Shown piece by piece: positions 1 to 6,112 of a stretch of DNA of 11,085 nucleotides. The notes beneath the pieces are model-generated. The model ran no database searches. It was not told where the DNA came from and saw only the letters and a program-made list of their open reading frames with translations. The position numbers were made by a program, and so were the translations under genes. Source of the DNA: Rhodobacterales bacterium. GTDB taxonomy: Bacteria; Pseudomonadota; Alphaproteobacteria; Rhodobacterales; Rhodobacteraceae. The DNA lies in contig JAAFHS010000039.1 in NCBI GenBank assembly GCA_013298485.1, positions 1 through 11,085 on the forward strand. The letters run 5' to 3'. Numbering within the stretch: position 1 is the first letter of the stretch; every line of letters begins with the position of its first letter.

Positions 1-817
1 TTCGGGGCAGGTTTCCATCCGGTTCGGCTATAAGGGCCCGAACCATGCGGTGGTGACGGCCTGTTCGACCGGCGCGCATGCCATTGGCGACGCCGCGCGC
101 ATGATCCAGTGGGATGATGCGGATGTGATGATCGCGGGCGGGGCCGAAAGCCCGATTTCCGAGATCGGCATCGCCGGGTTCAATGCGTGCAAGGCGCTGT
201 CCACGAAACGCAGCGATGATCCGACCAAGGCAAGCCGCCCCTATGATGCCGACCGCGACGGGTTCGTGATGGGCGAAGGTGCGGGCTGTGTGGTGCTGGA
301 GGAATATGAACATGCGCGCGCACGCGGGGCGAAGATCTATGCCGAGGTGCTGGGCTACGGCTTGTCGGGCGATGCCTATCACATCACAGCGCCCTCGGAA
401 GACGGCGATGGCGGCTATCGCAGCATGGCGGCGGCGCTGAAACGCGCAGGCATCACGCCTGGGCAAGTGGGTTACATCAACGCGCATGGCACATCGACGA
501 TGGCCGACACGATCGAACTCGGCGCAGTGGAGCGGCTGCTGGGGAATGCGGCGGCGGGCGTGACGATGAGTTCGACAAAGTCGAGCATCGGGCATCTGTT
601 GGGGGCTGCAGGGGCGGTTGAGGCGATTTTCTGCATCCTTGCCCTGCGCGATCAGGTGGCGCCGCCGACGATCAATCTGGACAACCCGGCGGTGATGCCA
701 AAGCTGGACCTTGCGGCAAATGCGGCGGTGAAGCGCAAGATTGATGTGGCACTGTCCAATTCATTCGGCTTTGGCGGCACGAACGCCAGCCTTGTTCTGG
801 GACGGGGTCCGCACTGA
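1..817 (+). CDS. fabF: Beta-ketoacyl-ACP synthase II (3' part, 5' end outside the window)
   Basis: Condenses malonyl-ACP with a growing acyl-ACP in cytosolic type II fatty-acid synthesis; FabF is the family member linked to C16:1 to C18:1 elongation. The open frame starts at base 2 with no start codon, and 271 codons are present. The thiolase-fold triad is intact: nucleophilic Cys in TACSTGA (codon 62-64), first His in NAHGTSTMAD (485-487), second His in TKSSIGHLLGAAG (593-595), then the Gly-rich NSFGFGGTNAS near the C-terminus. In E. coli FabF the Cys is residue 163, so roughly 140 N-terminal residues lie outside the window, giving the usual total of about 413. The TGA stop overlaps the mltG ATG by one base, implying translational coupling. 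FabB (KAS I) is the alternative, but the motifs and the mltG neighbour favour FabF. Confidence 0.96.
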   Translation, partial: SGQVSIRFGYKGPNHAVVTACSTGAHAIGDAARMIQWDDADVMIAGGAESPISEIGIAGFNACKALSTKRSDDPTKASRPYDADRDGFVMGEGAGCVVLEEYEHARARGAKIYAEVLGYGLSGDAYHITAPSEDGDGGYRSMAAALKRAGITPGQVGYINAHGTSTMADTIELGAVERLLGNAAAGVTMSSTKSSIGHLLGAAGAVEAIFCILALRDQVAPPTINLDNPAVMPKLDLAANAAVKRKIDVALSNSFGFGGTNASLVLGRGPH

Positions 818-1995
818 TGTGGCGATCCATCGCATCCAATGCGCTGACGCTGTTCGTGCTGGTGCTGCTGGCGGGGGCGGCGGTGGTGGCCTGGGGGCGG
901 CAGGAGTTTGCGGGCGAGGGGCCGTTGCAGGACGCCATCTGCTTCAAGGTGGAGCGGGGCGCGAACCTGTCGGGGATCAGCGATGCGCTGGCAGAGCAGG
1001 GTGTGGTCAGTTCGGCCGCGATTTTCCGGATCGGCACGGATTATGCGGGGCGCGGCGATGATCTGCGGTTCGGCAGCTATCTGATCGAGGCGCGCGCGTC
1101 GATGCATGATGTGCTGGCTGATCTGACGGCGGGCGGGCAGTCGACCTGCGGGCGCGAGGTGAATTACCGGATCGGGGTGGCGAAGGCGGATGTGCTGCTG
1201 CGCGAACTGGACCCCGCGACGCAGAATTTCGTCGAGGTCGCGCGGTTTGAGCCGGGCGTGGATCCGGTGCCCGAGGCGTTCACAGCCGCCGAAGATGAGG
1301 CCGATCTGCGCTGGCGGGTGACGGTGGCCGAAGGGGTAACGAGCTGGCAGGTGATCGATGCCTTGAAGCGGGCCGATTTTCTGGGCGGCGAGGTGCCGGA
1401 GGTGCCTGCCGAGGGCAGCATTGCGCCCGATAGCTATGAGGTGGAGCGCGGCGGGGACCGGGCGGCACTGGTCGCGGCGATGGTGGAGCGGCAGGCGGCG
1501 GTGCTGGCCGAGGAATGGGCGAACCGCGCAGGGATCGTGCCCTATGCGACGCCGGAAGAGGCGCTGATCATGGCGTCCATCGTGGAAAAGGAAACGGGTA
1601 TCCCCGAGGAGAGGGGGCAGGTGGCGAGCGTTTTCGTGAACCGTTTGGAGCAGGGGATGAAGCTGCAGACCGACCCCACGGTGATTTATGGCGTGACCAA
1701 CGGCGAAGGGGTGCTGGGGCGCGGCCTCAGGCAAAGCGAATTGCGCCGCGAGACGCCCTACAACACCTATGTCATCACCGGGCTGCCGCCGACGCCGATT
1801 GCCAATCCGGGACGCGCGGCGATCCGGGCGGCCCTGAACCCCGACAGCACGGATTATCTGTTTTTCGTGGCCGACGGCACGGGCGGGCATGCCTTTGCCG
1901 AGACGCTGTCCGAGCATAACGACAACGTCGCGCGCTGGCGCGAGATCGAGGCGCAGGCGGGGCAAGAGGGCGCGACCGGGGTGCAGGGAGAGTAA
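817..1995 (+). CDS. mltG: Endolytic murein transglycosylase MltG (YceG family)
   Basis: Inner-membrane lytic transglycosylase that cleaves within nascent glycan strands and is thought to terminate their elongation. The 392-residue product has a single N-terminal membrane anchor (about residues 7-26) and a periplasmic body. The YceG signature is clear: MASIVEKETGIPEERGQVAS (252-271) with the catalytic Glu in EKET, then NRLEQGMKLQTDPTVIYGV, YNTYVITGLPPTPIANPG and the C-terminal FVADGTGGHAFAETLSEHN. It is longer than the about 340-residue E. coli protein, mainly through an extra stretch of some 55 residues at about 107-165, between the LysM-like N-terminal subdomain and the RWRVTVAEGVTSWQV segment. 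Its only cysteines are C42 and C111, both predicted periplasmic. The start is fixed by the TGATG overlap with fabF, so the two genes are probably co-transcribed and coupled. Confidence 0.96.
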   Translation: MWRSIASNALTLFVLVLLAGAAVVAWGRQEFAGEGPLQDAICFKVERGANLSGISDALAEQGVVSSAAIFRIGTDYAGRGDDLRFGSYLIEARASMHDVLADLTAGGQSTCGREVNYRIGVAKADVLLRELDPATQNFVEVARFEPGVDPVPEAFTAAEDEADLRWRVTVAEGVTSWQVIDALKRADFLGGEVPEVPAEGSIAPDSYEVERGGDRAALVAAMVERQAAVLAEEWANRAGIVPYATPEEALIMASIVEKETGIPEERGQVASVFVNRLEQGMKLQTDPTVIYGVTNGEGVLGRGLRQSELRRETPYNTYVITGLPPTPIANPGRAAIRAALNPDSTDYLFFVADGTGGHAFAETLSEHNDNVARWREIEAQAGQEGATGVQGE

Positions 1996-2014
1996 AATTG
2001 ACGGCTGTCAATTT
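1995..2014 (+). terminator. Candidate hairpin terminator after mltG
   Basis: An 8-bp perfect stem (AAATTGAC / GTCAATTT) around a 4-base GGCT loop begins on the last base of the mltG stop codon. The downstream sequence is T-rich but has no continuous U tract, so termination is only plausible. The inner TTGAC-N4-GTCAA symmetry would also suit a protein-binding site. Confidence 0.35.
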
Positions 2015-2098
2015 CTGACTTTATCCTTATAAAACAACGATCCGCGCCCCAGAAATCGGGCTGTTGAAAGATTTTGTTAACCATTTGGGATCGGGGAA

Positions 2099-2120
2099 GG
2101 GCCGGGCTGGAGCCCGGCCT
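2099..2120. repeat. GC-rich intergenic hairpin
   Basis: GGCCGGGCT at 2100-2108 is the exact reverse complement of AGCCCGGCC at 2111-2119, separated by GG, and a G-T pair closes the base. There is no U tract on either strand, so it looks more like an intergenic repeat hairpin than a standard rho-independent terminator. It lies between convergent mltG and the M20 peptidase and may still help separate their transcripts. Confidence 0.5.
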
Positions 2121-2137
2121 GCGACAGCGCGTTGACT

Positions 2138-2212
2138 GGTAGGGTGTGTGCTTGCACGCACCGTTCTTGGCAAAAAAAGTGCCGCGCGGTGCGTGCAAGC
2201 ACGCACCCTACC
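2138..2212. repeat. REP/BIME-like pair of inverted palindromic repeats
   Basis: Two 26-base arms (2138-2163 and 2187-2212) are reverse complements with one mismatch and are separated by 23 bases. Each arm is itself a small palindrome: GGTGCGTGC-AA-GCACGCACC at 2188-2207 is perfect, and 2143-2162 has one G-T wobble around TT. Each carries the tetranucleotide GTAG directly 5' of its own hairpin, on opposite strands. GTAG next to an imperfect palindrome, in head-to-head pairs, is the known architecture of bacterial REP/BIME elements mobilised by REP-associated tyrosine transposases. Membership of such a family is inference from one locus. The right arm runs into the M20 peptidase gene, and its GTAG contains that gene's TAG stop. 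Confidence 0.65.
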
Positions 2213-3470
2213 GCAACTTCGCCAGCACCCGCGCCCAGGACCGGATCCCCTTGTGGAAGCTTTCCACATCATATTTTTCGTTCGGGGAATGGATCTGGTC
2301 ATCGTCGCGCCCAAATCCCAGCAGCATCGCGTCCATCCCGAGATAGGTTTTGAAATAGCCCGCAATCGGGATCGATCCGCCGCAGCCGACGTAAGCCGCG
2401 GGGCGGCCCCATTCTTCGGAAAGCGCGTGGCGGGCGGCCTCGAACGCGGAATCATTGATCGCCATGACACCTGCGGGGCTGTTGCCGTGCGATTTCCATT
2501 CGGCCGTGCAATCGGGGGGAAGCTGGGCTTCGACCCAGGCCCGGAAGGCCAGACGCAGGGCATCGGGGTCCTGATCGCCGACAAGGCGGAAGCTGATCTT
2601 GGCATGGGCCATCGCGGGCAGCACCGTCTTGAACCCATCGCCGGTATAGCCCCCCCAGATGCCGTTCACCTCGGCTGTCGGGCGCGACCAGATCATTTCC
2701 AGGGGCGTGCGGTCAACCTCGCCCGCAGGGTGGCTGAGGCCGACATCGCCGAGGAACCGGGCGTGGTCGAAGGCGAGGTTCTGCCATTGGGCGCGGATCG
2801 CGTCGGGCAGTTCGGTCACGCCATCGTAAAAGCCCGGCACCTGCACGCGGCCCTGCGCGTCGTGCAGGCCGGCCAGAATGCGGGTCAGCACGCGGATCGG
2901 ATTTTGTGCCACCCCGCCATACATGCCCGAATGCAGGTCCTTGGCGGCGGCGTGGATCGTCAACTCCTCCCCGAGCAGGCCGCCGGACTCCTCCTCCCCC
3001 TCGAAAAAGATCGTGAGCTTGCCGGGCAGGGTTCCGTGGACGGCTTTCCAGGCGCGGCACGCCTCGAGAAACGTCATCAGCTGGCCCTTGTCGTCGGATG
3101 CGCCGCGCGCGCGGATGACGCGGCCTTTGGGGGTCTCCTCGATGGCGGGATCGAACGGGTCGCGGTGCCAAAGGGACAGGGGGTCAACGGGTTGCACGTC
3201 ATAATGGCCGTAAAACAACAGATGCCGCCCCGGGCCATCGCAATGGGCGACGACCATCGGATGCCCCGGTGTGGGGCGGACGGAGGCGTCAAACCCAAGA
3301 TCGCGCAGATCATTCACCAGCCAATCGGCGGCGCGCAGGCAATCGGCCTTGTAGGCGGGATCGGTGGAAATGGACGGGATGCGGAGCAGGTCCAGCAGGC
3401 GGTCAAGGGCCGCGGGCAGGTCGGCATCAATCCGGGCGAGGGTGGCATCAAGGGCAGCGTCGGGGGTCAT
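2208..3470 (-). CDS. M20-family metallopeptidase (dipeptidase-like) with an apparent internal deletion
   Basis: Resembles cytosolic M20 dipeptidases (carnosinase/CNDP-like), which use two metal ions to cleave dipeptides. Residue numbers here count from the upstream ATG at 3476. Expected features are YGHYDVQP with H91 and D93, RGASDDKG with D128, the catalytic/ligand Glu pair in FEGEEESGG (E162, E163), the dimer-contacting His in DLHSGMYGG (H182), GCGGSIPI, and the C-terminal ligand H396 in IHSPNEKY. After EEESGG the sequence jumps straight to LLGEELTIHAAAKDLHSG. Relatives normally have about 40 residues there, including a further metal-ligand Asp in a CDT-type motif, and are about 460 long against 420-422 here. 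The frame is otherwise clean. ATG 3470 is preferred because AAGGAG lies 7 nt upstream of it but only 1 nt from ATG 3476. Function may be lost or altered. It converges on mltG. Confidence 0.9.
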   Translation of the reverse strand: MTPDAALDATLARIDADLPAALDRLLDLLRIPSISTDPAYKADCLRAADWLVNDLRDLGFDASVRPTPGHPMVVAHCDGPGRHLLFYGHYDVQPVDPLSLWHRDPFDPAIEETPKGRVIRARGASDDKGQLMTFLEACRAWKAVHGTLPGKLTIFFEGEEESGGLLGEELTIHAAAKDLHSGMYGGVAQNPIRVLTRILAGLHDAQGRVQVPGFYDGVTELPDAIRAQWQNLAFDHARFLGDVGLSHPAGEVDRTPLEMIWSRPTAEVNGIWGGYTGDGFKTVLPAMAHAKISFRLVGDQDPDALRLAFRAWVEAQLPPDCTAEWKSHGNSPAGVMAINDSAFEAARHALSEEWGRPAAYVGCGGSIPIAGYFKTYLGMDAMLLGFGRDDDQIHSPNEKYDVESFHKGIRSWARVLAKLR

Positions 3471-3477
3471 CGGCATT

Positions 3478-3483
3478 CTCCTT
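3478..3483 (-). promoter_or_regulatory. Shine-Dalgarno site that decides the M20 peptidase start
   Basis: On the minus strand AAGGAG is followed by A-ATG-CCG-ATG. The first ATG (3476) would sit one base from the SD, which is too close. The second (3470) has ideal 7-nt spacing and removes only Met-Pro from the protein. Confidence 0.6.
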
Positions 3484-3493
3484 CGTCTTACGG

Positions 3494-3521
3494 ACCGTAT
3501 CAGGCGGGGGGGGACTGTCCA
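3494..3521 (-). promoter_or_regulatory. Candidate promoter of the M20 peptidase with a C8 tract in the spacer
   Basis: Minus strand: TGGACA (3521-3516, 5 of 6 to the sigma-70 -35 box), a 16-nt spacer, then TACGGT (3499-3494, 3 of 6 to the -10 box), giving a leader of about 17 nt before the start. The spacer contains a run of eight C (eight G at 3506-3513 on plus). The weak -10 box keeps confidence low. Confidence 0.25.
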
Positions 3522-3605
3522 GACCGCAGTGGCGGTGCGGCGCGAACCGATGATTCCGCGCGCATCGCCGAATTTTCTAGGCCTGCGGGGCGGTCCGGGT
3601 TAAAG

Positions 3606-3621
3606 TTTCATCACGATGAAA
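3606..3621. promoter_or_regulatory. Operator-like palindrome upstream of the DUF805 gene
   Basis: TTTCAT-CACG-ATGAAA is a perfect 6-bp inverted repeat with a 4-bp centre, ending 19 bp before the DUF805 start codon. That position suits a repressor site or a short hairpin in the leader. I cannot name the binding protein, and a palindrome of this size can occur by chance. Confidence 0.3.
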
Positions 3622-3640
3622 TCAAATTTTGGTGATAAAA

Positions 3641-4159
3641 ATGAATCTGCAAACCTTTACAGACCTGAACGGACGGATCGGACGCCAGACCTATTGGCTG
3701 GGCGTGATCGTCATGCTGATCGTCAGTGTCGTGATCTATTTCATCCTGTCCTCCGTCATGGGCACGGGAATGTCGGCTTTGATGGAGGCGATGACAACGA
3801 ATGACGCCAATGCTGTGCTGCAATACATGAACAGTGCGGCATGGCAGCAGCTGATCATGCTGGCGCTGCTTGGCTATCCCGTCTTTGCCCTGATGTCGAA
3901 ACGGCTGAATGACCGCGACCGGCCATCATGGATGAAATGGCTGTTTCTGGCCCCCAGCGTGCTGAGTGCGCTGCTTGGCGTGGCGGGGATGGCCTACGGG
4001 GTGGCGGATGTGGGCGGTGTGCCGACCCTGGCACCGACGACTCTGATGTCAGCTGTGTCGCTGCTGGCGATCGTGATCGGGCTTTGGGCGCTGATCGAGC
4101 TGGGGTTCCTGCGGGGCACCATCGGCGACAATCCGCATGGCCCCGACCCTGTTGGCTGA
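3641..4159 (+). CDS. DUF805 family inner-membrane protein
   Basis: A 172-residue predicted polytopic membrane protein of unknown biochemical function. It shows the DUF805 hallmarks: an N-terminal NGRIGRQTYWLG block (10-21) before the first membrane segment, KRLNDRDRPSWM (87-98) in the middle loop, and a C-terminal RGTIGDNPHGPDP block (159-170). Four hydrophobic segments are visible at about 19-39, 70-86, 98-118 and 134-156. An in-frame TTG exists at 3629, but the ATG at 3641 is preferred because the DUF805 motif starts soon after it and GGTGAT lies 4 nt upstream. The gene is divergent from the M20 peptidase across a 170-bp gap and is followed by a hairpin, so it is probably a single-gene unit. 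Confidence 0.88.
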   Translation: MNLQTFTDLNGRIGRQTYWLGVIVMLIVSVVIYFILSSVMGTGMSALMEAMTTNDANAVLQYMNSAAWQQLIMLALLGYPVFALMSKRLNDRDRPSWMKWLFLAPSVLSALLGVAGMAYGVADVGGVPTLAPTTLMSAVSLLAIVIGLWALIELGFLRGTIGDNPHGPDPVG

Positions 4160-4161
4160 GT

Positions 4162-4196
4162 GACCGGCCCGGCCCGATGGCCGGGCATTGCCGGTC
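4162..4196 (+). terminator. Hairpin after the DUF805 gene, possible terminator
   Basis: The inner stem is CCCGGCC / GGCCGGG (4168-4174 and 4179-4185) around CGAT. It is extended by an outer GACCGG / CCGGTC stem (4162-4167 and 4191-4196) with a 5-base bulge on the 3' side. It starts two bases after the DUF805 stop. No T run follows, so intrinsic termination is possible but not certain. Confidence 0.4.
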
Positions 4197-4273
4197 GGCC
4201 AATCTTGGTCTGTCAACCGCCGCGCAGGCCCGCTAAATACAGCGGCGATTCTGGTGTGGTCGGAGGCGGGACG

Positions 4274-4672
4274 ATGAAGATGATGATGGGGGCTGCGGCC
4301 CTGATGCTGGCAGTAGGCATGGCGCAGGCGCAGGACGCCGTGCCGACCGAGGTCAGCACGCTGGACGGGGCCACGGTGACGGTGCATCTGCACCCGTTCC
4401 TGTCGGAGCAGGAGGTGGGGCTGCTGCGGCTGGTGGCGACAAATCCGGATGCGCTGGCGGTGTTCGTGCCCAACCGCGATGGTTTTGCGGCGATGGCCGT
4501 GTCGCCCGATGACGGGTTCATCCGCGACGGCGTGCCTGTCGCCTCGGCCGTGGCGCTGTCGGCGCTGCCGGATGCGGCGACGGCGGCGGCGGATGCGATT
4601 GCGGGCTGCGAGGCCAAGCGCAGCGGCACAGCGCCTTGCGTGGTGGTACTGGATATCAGCCCGGCCGGCTGA
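4274..4672 (+). CDS. Small exported protein of unknown function
   Basis: I do not recognise the family. The 132-residue product begins with a signal-peptide-like segment (short Lys start, hydrophobic core about 5-16, AQA-type cleavage near residues 17-20), so a mature periplasmic protein of about 112 residues is expected. The mature part has an acidic, Ala-rich sequence and two cysteines at C112 and C122 (GC...APCVVVLDI) that could form a disulfide near the C-terminus. The frame is open from 4160, but ATG 4274 is chosen because GGAGG (4262-4266) lies 7 nt upstream and the signal peptide starts exactly there. It follows DUF805 after a hairpin and ends just before a strong terminator, so it appears independent of hemA despite being adjacent. 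Role unknown. Confidence 0.8.
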   Translation: MKMMMGAAALMLAVGMAQAQDAVPTEVSTLDGATVTVHLHPFLSEQEVGLLRLVATNPDALAVFVPNRDGFAAMAVSPDDGFIRDGVPVASAVALSALPDAATAAADAIAGCEAKRSGTAPCVVVLDISPAG

Positions 4673-4674
4673 CG

Positions 4675-4699
4675 GGGGGCGACAGTTTGCCCCCTTTTT
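4675..4699 (+). terminator. Rho-independent terminator between the small exported gene and hemA
   Basis: GGGGGC (4675-4680) pairs with GCCCCC (4689-4694) around an 8-base loop and is followed directly by TTTTT (4695-4699). It begins 3 bases after the upstream stop codon. This is the clearest intrinsic terminator in the window and implies that hemA has its own promoter. Confidence 0.75.
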
Positions 4700-4710
4700 C
4701 GGCGCGGCCT

Positions 4711-4724
4711 TTGATCCACATCAG
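4711..4724. promoter_or_regulatory. FNR/FnrL-type binding site upstream of hemA
   Basis: TTGAT-CCAC-ATCAG matches the FNR/FnrL consensus TTGAT-N4-ATCAA at 9 of 10 defined bases. It is centred about 61 bp upstream of the hemA ATG and lies just after the upstream terminator. In Rhodobacter species hemA is a known FnrL target, so oxygen-responsive control is expected. If the site acted at -41.5, transcription would begin near 4759, leaving a leader of about 20 nt; that position is inference. Confidence 0.7.
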
Positions 4725-4778
4725 GGTGAGCGATAGGCCAAGGCGTCAGTGATGCCGTGGCACAGCCAGGAGATTGCC

Positions 4779-6002
4779 ATGAATTTCGATAGCGCCCTTG
4801 AGGCGGCCCTGCAGCGCCTGCGTGACGAAGGGCGCTATCGCACCTTCATCGACATCGAACGCGCGCAGGGCCATTTCCCGCGCGCGACGTGGCGCAGGGC
4901 CGATGGCAGCACGCGCGACATCACGGTGTGGTGCGGTAATGATTATCTGGGCATGGGGCAGCATCCCGAAGTGCTGGCGGCAATGCACGCAGCGCTGGAT
5001 GCGACGGGCGCGGGGTCGGGGGGCACGCGCAACATCAGCGGGACCACGGTCTATCACAACGCGCTGGAGGCGGAGCTGGCCGATCTGCATGCCAAAGAGG
5101 CGGCCCTGGTGTTTACCAGCGCCTACATTGCCAATGACGCGACGCTGTCGACGCTGCCAAGGATTTTTCCAGGGCTGATCATCTATTCGGATGCGCTGAA
5201 CCATGCGTCGATGATCGAAGGCATCCGCCGGGGCGGCGGGGTGAAGCGGGTGTTCCGGCACAACGATGTGGATCACTTGCGGGACCTGATGGCGGCGGAT
5301 GACCCGGCGGCACCGAAACTGGTGGCGTTTGAATCGCTGTATTCGATGGACGGCGATTTCAGCCCGATTGCGGCGATCTGCGATGTAGCGGCGGAATTCG
5401 GGGCGCTGACTTATCTGGATGAAGTGCATGCCGTGGGCCTGTATGGGTCGCGCGGGCAGGGGGTGGCAGGGCGCGACAGATTGTCGCATCGCATTGATGT
5501 CATCAACGGAACCTTGGCCAAGGCCTATGGCGTTTTCGGCGGCTATATCGCCGCAAGTGCAAGGATGGTGGATGCGATCCGCAGCTATGCCCCCGGGTTT
5601 ATCTTCACCACCTCGCTGCCACCCGTGATTGCGGCGGGGGCTGCGACATCGGTGCGGGTGTTGAAGGGCGGGCAACAGTTGCGCGCAGCGCATCAGGACC
5701 GGGCCAAGGCATTGAAACTGCGGCTGAAGGGGTTGGGCCTGCCGATCATCGATCATGGGTCACATATTGTGCCTGTGCATGTCGGCGACCCCATCCATTG
5801 CAAGATGCTGTCGGATATGCTGCTGGAGGATTTCGGCATCTATGTGCAGCCGATCAACTATCCGACGGTCCCGCGCGGCACCGAAAGGCTGCGGTTCACG
5901 CCCTCGCCGGTGCATAGTGCTGCCGATATCGACCACCTTGTCCATGCCATGGATACGCTGTGGCGGCACTGTGCGCTGAATCGCGCCGAGGGGGTCGCAT
6001 AG
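4779..6002 (+). CDS. hemA: 5-aminolevulinate synthase (ALAS, Shemin pathway)
   Basis: PLP enzyme that condenses glycine with succinyl-CoA to give 5-aminolevulinate, the first committed step to heme and, in phototrophs, bacteriochlorophyll; cytosolic homodimer. The 407-residue length equals that of Rhodobacter HemA. Visible landmarks are WCGNDYLGMGQHP (51-63), GAGSGGTRNISGTT (77-90), H142 stacking on PLP, D214 in YLDEVHAVG binding the pyridine nitrogen, and the Schiff-base K248 in GTLAKAYGVFGGY; these numbers match R. capsulatus ALAS. The C-terminal block has INYPTVPRGTERLRFTPSP. ATG 4779 is chosen over the in-frame codons at 4749/4752 because AGGAG (4768-4772) sits 6 nt upstream. The gene is single, with an upstream terminator and FnrL-type box. 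Many alphaproteobacteria carry a second copy (hemT), but context and regulation favour hemA. Confidence 0.97.
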   Translation: MNFDSALEAALQRLRDEGRYRTFIDIERAQGHFPRATWRRADGSTRDITVWCGNDYLGMGQHPEVLAAMHAALDATGAGSGGTRNISGTTVYHNALEAELADLHAKEAALVFTSAYIANDATLSTLPRIFPGLIIYSDALNHASMIEGIRRGGGVKRVFRHNDVDHLRDLMAADDPAAPKLVAFESLYSMDGDFSPIAAICDVAAEFGALTYLDEVHAVGLYGSRGQGVAGRDRLSHRIDVINGTLAKAYGVFGGYIAASARMVDAIRSYAPGFIFTTSLPPVIAAGAATSVRVLKGGQQLRAAHQDRAKALKLRLKGLGLPIIDHGSHIVPVHVGDPIHCKMLSDMLLEDFGIYVQPINYPTVPRGTERLRFTPSPVHSAADIDHLVHAMDTLWRHCALNRAEGVA

Positions 6003-6026
6003 GGCGTTCTGCCGATGCAAAAGCGC

Positions 6027-6055
6027 TTGCCCTATGTTAGCGTTCACGCAATACG
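6027..6055 (+). promoter_or_regulatory. Weak candidate promoter for the rodZ-like gene
   Basis: TTGCCC (6027-6032, 4 of 6), a 17-nt spacer and AATACG (6050-6055, 3 of 6) lie in the only gap upstream of rodZ. An inverted repeat GCGTTC / GAACGC (6040-6045 and 6055-6060) overlaps the -10 position. No terminator is evident after hemA, so read-through from hemA is an alternative. Confidence 0.22.
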
Positions 6056-6112
6056 AACGCCGCTGAGTCGCGCTGAACGACTGCGGCAATGGCTGCGGGG
6101 ACAGGCAAGCGC

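Noticed and set aside
652..1965. 437-codon minus-strand open frame opposite mltG
   Set aside because: Arg/His/Pro-rich shadow translation opposite a gene with strong MltG motifs.
2077..2084. TTAACCAT, which resembles a CtrA half-site of Alphaproteobacteria
   Set aside because: Only a single half-site, located between two convergent genes with no promoter to control. An 8-mer match alone is weak.
2138..2212. Reading the palindrome as a simple rho-independent terminator
   Set aside because: No U tract on either side, nested symmetry within each arm, and GTAG feet fit a REP-like repeat better, though termination could be a side effect.
2148..3635. 495-codon plus-strand open frame opposite the M20 peptidase
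   Set aside because: It is the antisense shadow of a clearly recognisable peptidase in high-GC DNA and has no recognisable domain or usable start signal.
4746..5756. 336-codon minus-strand open frame opposite hemA
   Set aside because: Shadow of hemA; the composition is typical of antisense high-GC frames and no motif is seen.
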